A stretch of 64,000 bases of DNA from Planctomycetota bacterium (GTDB lineage Bacteria > Planctomycetota > Planctomycetia > Pirellulales > Lacipirellulaceae), in assembly GCA_024278955.1 (NCBI GenBank), contig JAJRSE010000017.1, positions 62,001-126,000 of the forward strand. Direction: 5' to 3'. Below are positions 62,421 through 64,000 of this stretch, one piece after another. Every line of letters begins with the position of its first letter. Position 1 is the first letter of the stretch. The notes below the pieces were generated by a model. The model saw only the letters and a list, made by a program, of their open reading frames with translations, was not told the DNA's origin and did no database searches. A program made the position numbers and the translations under genes.

Positions 62421-63584
62421 ATGACCTCTTCAGAAATAAATGTTTGCCTTATTGGTTATAAGTTCATGGGCAAGGCCCACAGCCAAGCTTGGAGGACCGT
62501 CGGCCGGTTTTTCGATCTCGACGCCGAACCGGTCATGAAAGTAGTCTGCGGTCGCGATGCTTCCGCAGTAGCCGAGTTTGCCCAGCGTTGGGGGTGGGAA
62601 CAATCGTCGACCGATTGGAAGTCGGCCATCTGCCAGGACGATGTCGATTTGGTCGATATCTCTTCACCGGGGAGCACGCATGCCGAGATCGCGATCGCCG
62701 CGGCAAAAGCGGGTAAACACATTTTTTGCGAGAAGCCCCTTGCATTCACGGTTGCCGACAGCAAGAAGATGCTTGCTGCCGCTCGCGAGTCGGGCGTCAA
62801 ACATATGGTTAATTTCAACTATCGCCGCTGCCCAGCGGTTGCTTTGGCCAAGCAAATGATCGATGCCGGAGAGATCGGCCAGATTCGTCATATGCGATGC
62901 ACTTACCTGCAAGACTGGTTGGTCGATCCCGAGTTCCCGATGAACTGGCGAATGCGGAAAGAGTTTTCCGGCTCAGGCGCCCATGGCGATTTGGGTGCGC
63001 ACTCGGTCGATTTGGCACGATTTCTTACCGGCGAAATCAAAGAAGTTGTCGGCATGAAAAAGACTTTTATTAACGAACGACCTGCCGAAGGGACTTCCCA
63101 TGGAATCACGGCAACCGCCGGCGAGGGGGCCGAGCAGGTGACGGTAGACGACAGCTCGGTTTTTCTTGCGAAATTTGCCAACGGCGCTTTTGGTACTTTT
63201 GAAGCGACGCGTTTAGCACCGGGTCGCAAGAATCATAATCGTTTTGAAATCAACGGGAGCAAAGGGTCGTTGGCTTGGTGCTTCGAGCGGCTCAACGAAC
63301 TTGAGTTCTATTCGACCAGCGATCCAGGCACGCGGCAAGGTTTTCGGACGATATTTGCCACAGAGGGCGACCACCCTTATGCTGGGGCCTGGTGGCCGCC
63401 AGGGCATATGCTCGGCTACGATCATAGCTTCTCGAACGTAGCCAACGATCTGGTTCAATGCATCGCGAACGACAGCAACTGCACGCCGGACTTCCAAGAC
63501 GGAGCCCAATGTGTCTCTGTTCTAGAGGCCGTTGACAGCTCGATCGAAAGTGGCAGCTGGGCAACCGTGGAAATGATTGAATAG
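62421..63584 (+). CDS. Gfo/Idh/MocA family oxidoreductase
   Basis: A 387-residue NAD(P)-dependent sugar or inositol oxidoreductase. N-terminal Rossmann motif VCLIGYKFMGKAHSQAW, SSPGSTHAEIAIAAAKAGKH, and the signature EKP (FCEKPLAFTV). The C-terminal domain contains the substrate pocket (SGAHGDLGAHSVDLARFLTG) with the catalytic His. No signal peptide, so cytoplasmic. A second member of the same family starts 69 bases downstream on the same strand, suggesting a catabolic operon for a sugar or cyclitol. Substrate unknown. Confidence 0.93.
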   Translation: MTSSEINVCLIGYKFMGKAHSQAWRTVGRFFDLDAEPVMKVVCGRDASAVAEFAQRWGWEQSSTDWKSAICQDDVDLVDISSPGSTHAEIAIAAAKAGKHIFCEKPLAFTVADSKKMLAAARESGVKHMVNFNYRRCPAVALAKQMIDAGEIGQIRHMRCTYLQDWLVDPEFPMNWRMRKEFSGSGAHGDLGAHSVDLARFLTGEIKEVVGMKKTFINERPAEGTSHGITATAGEGAEQVTVDDSSVFLAKFANGAFGTFEATRLAPGRKNHNRFEINGSKGSLAWCFERLNELEFYSTSDPGTRQGFRTIFATEGDHPYAGAWWPPGHMLGYDHSFSNVANDLVQCIANDSNCTPDFQDGAQCVSVLEAVDSSIESGSWATVEMIE

Positions 63585-63653
63585 GTTGAGGCAGATAAAA
63601 ACCCCTATTTCTACCAGCTTCTCATTGAAGTTTTACTTTGGAAAGTAGTCGAC

Positions 63654-64000
63654 ATGGAAAAAATCAAAACAGGTATTATCGGCACAGGCTTTATCGGTCC
63701 CGTTCATCTCGAGGCATTGCGGCGGCTTGGGTATGTCGACGTAGTAGCGGTTGCCGAACGCGATCAAGAACTTGCTGAGGCCAAGGCGAAAGAACTTGGC
63801 ATTCCCAATGCCTATGGCGATTTCCGCAAGCTGCTGGCCGATCCAGAGATTCAGGTGATTCACAACTGCACGCCCAATCATTTGCACTTTGAGATGAACA
63901 AAGAAATCCTTGCGGCAGGCAAGCATGTCATTTCCGAAAAACCACTTGCGATGAACTCGAAAGAATCGCGCGAGCTGGTCGACCTGGCCGAAAAGGCAGG
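63654..64000 (+). CDS. Gfo/Idh/MocA family oxidoreductase, N-terminal part (runs off the window)
   Basis: About 115 codons are visible, starting MEKIKTGIIGTGFIGPVHLE with the Rossmann glycine motif, followed by the HNCTPNHLHFEM segment and the family signature SEKPLAM. It is distinct in sequence from its neighbour, so it is a paralogue rather than a duplication. The C-terminal catalytic domain is outside the window. Probably in one operon with the preceding oxidoreductase. Confidence 0.92.
   Translation, partial: MEKIKTGIIGTGFIGPVHLEALRRLGYVDVVAVAERDQELAEAKAKELGIPNAYGDFRKLLADPEIQVIHNCTPNHLHFEMNKEILAAGKHVISEKPLAMNSKESRELVDLAEKA

Overview
The window looks like a chromosomal segment of a planctomycete (Planctomycetota, most likely a Pirellulales-type organism). 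The evidence is a set of lineage-typical proteins: a small basic protein shared by Planctomycetes, Verrucomicrobia and Chlamydiae (11839-12063), a zinc-ribbon/GYF_2 membrane protein, TadE/TadG-like proteins with a VWA domain, a SurA-like protein, a cyclophilin with a signal peptide, and many dispersed palindromic intergenic repeats. Base composition is moderately GC-rich, gene density is ordinary, and genes lie on both strands in short runs. No rRNA, tRNA or CRISPR array was recognised.

Layout. 1-14.5 kb: housekeeping genes. These are the 5' part of fusA, a CPBP-type membrane protease, a TPR protein, fumC, an MscS channel, scpB, rpe, a catalytically dead histidine-phosphatase relative, accD, an unusual protein kinase, the small basic protein and ilvB. 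14.7-18.9 kb: a surface-glycan locus with a GT4 glycosyltransferase facing a LicD-like transferase, a cytidylyltransferase-methyltransferase fusion and a GT2 glycosyltransferase. 19-29.4 kb: mfd, a SurA/PpiC isomerase, citrate synthase, a GYF_2 protein, uppP and groES-groEL. 29.4-30.2 kb: an internally deleted IS5-family relic. 30.2-33.2 kb: a translationally coupled amino-sugar operon (GntR regulator, nagA, NagB-like). 33.8-42.6 kb: a proline-rich membrane protein, then gltD and gltB separated by a REP-associated IS200-like transposase, preceded by a LysR regulator. 43-50.6 kb: cyclophilin, rsmD, an ABC-F ATPase, lnt and a lipoprotein. 50.7-53.4 kb: a HAMP-like protein and three Tad-type pseudopilin-like proteins. 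53.6-64 kb: ClpP-like, UbiD-like, a metallo-beta-lactamase/beta-CASP nuclease, LOG-family, pteridine-reductase-like SDR, TlpA-like thioredoxin and two Gfo/Idh/MocA oxidoreductases.

Two things stand out. First, the glycan locus at 15.8-18.9 kb puts a LicD-like phosphotransferase directly against a single protein that joins an HxGH cytidylyltransferase to a SAM methyltransferase. This suggests a compact route to a methylated phospho-alcohol (possibly phosphocholine-like) decoration. Second, a family of about 110-bp hairpin elements with CTAGTGCTTTG ends occurs at 15.9, 57.4 and 58.9 kb, with a diverged copy at 23.9 kb and an end-only fragment at 14.0 kb. Compensatory base changes preserve the stem. 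One shortened copy supplies the stop codon of the beta-CASP gene. Other dispersed palindromes include REPs around the transposase and a repeat inserted in frame inside rsmD.
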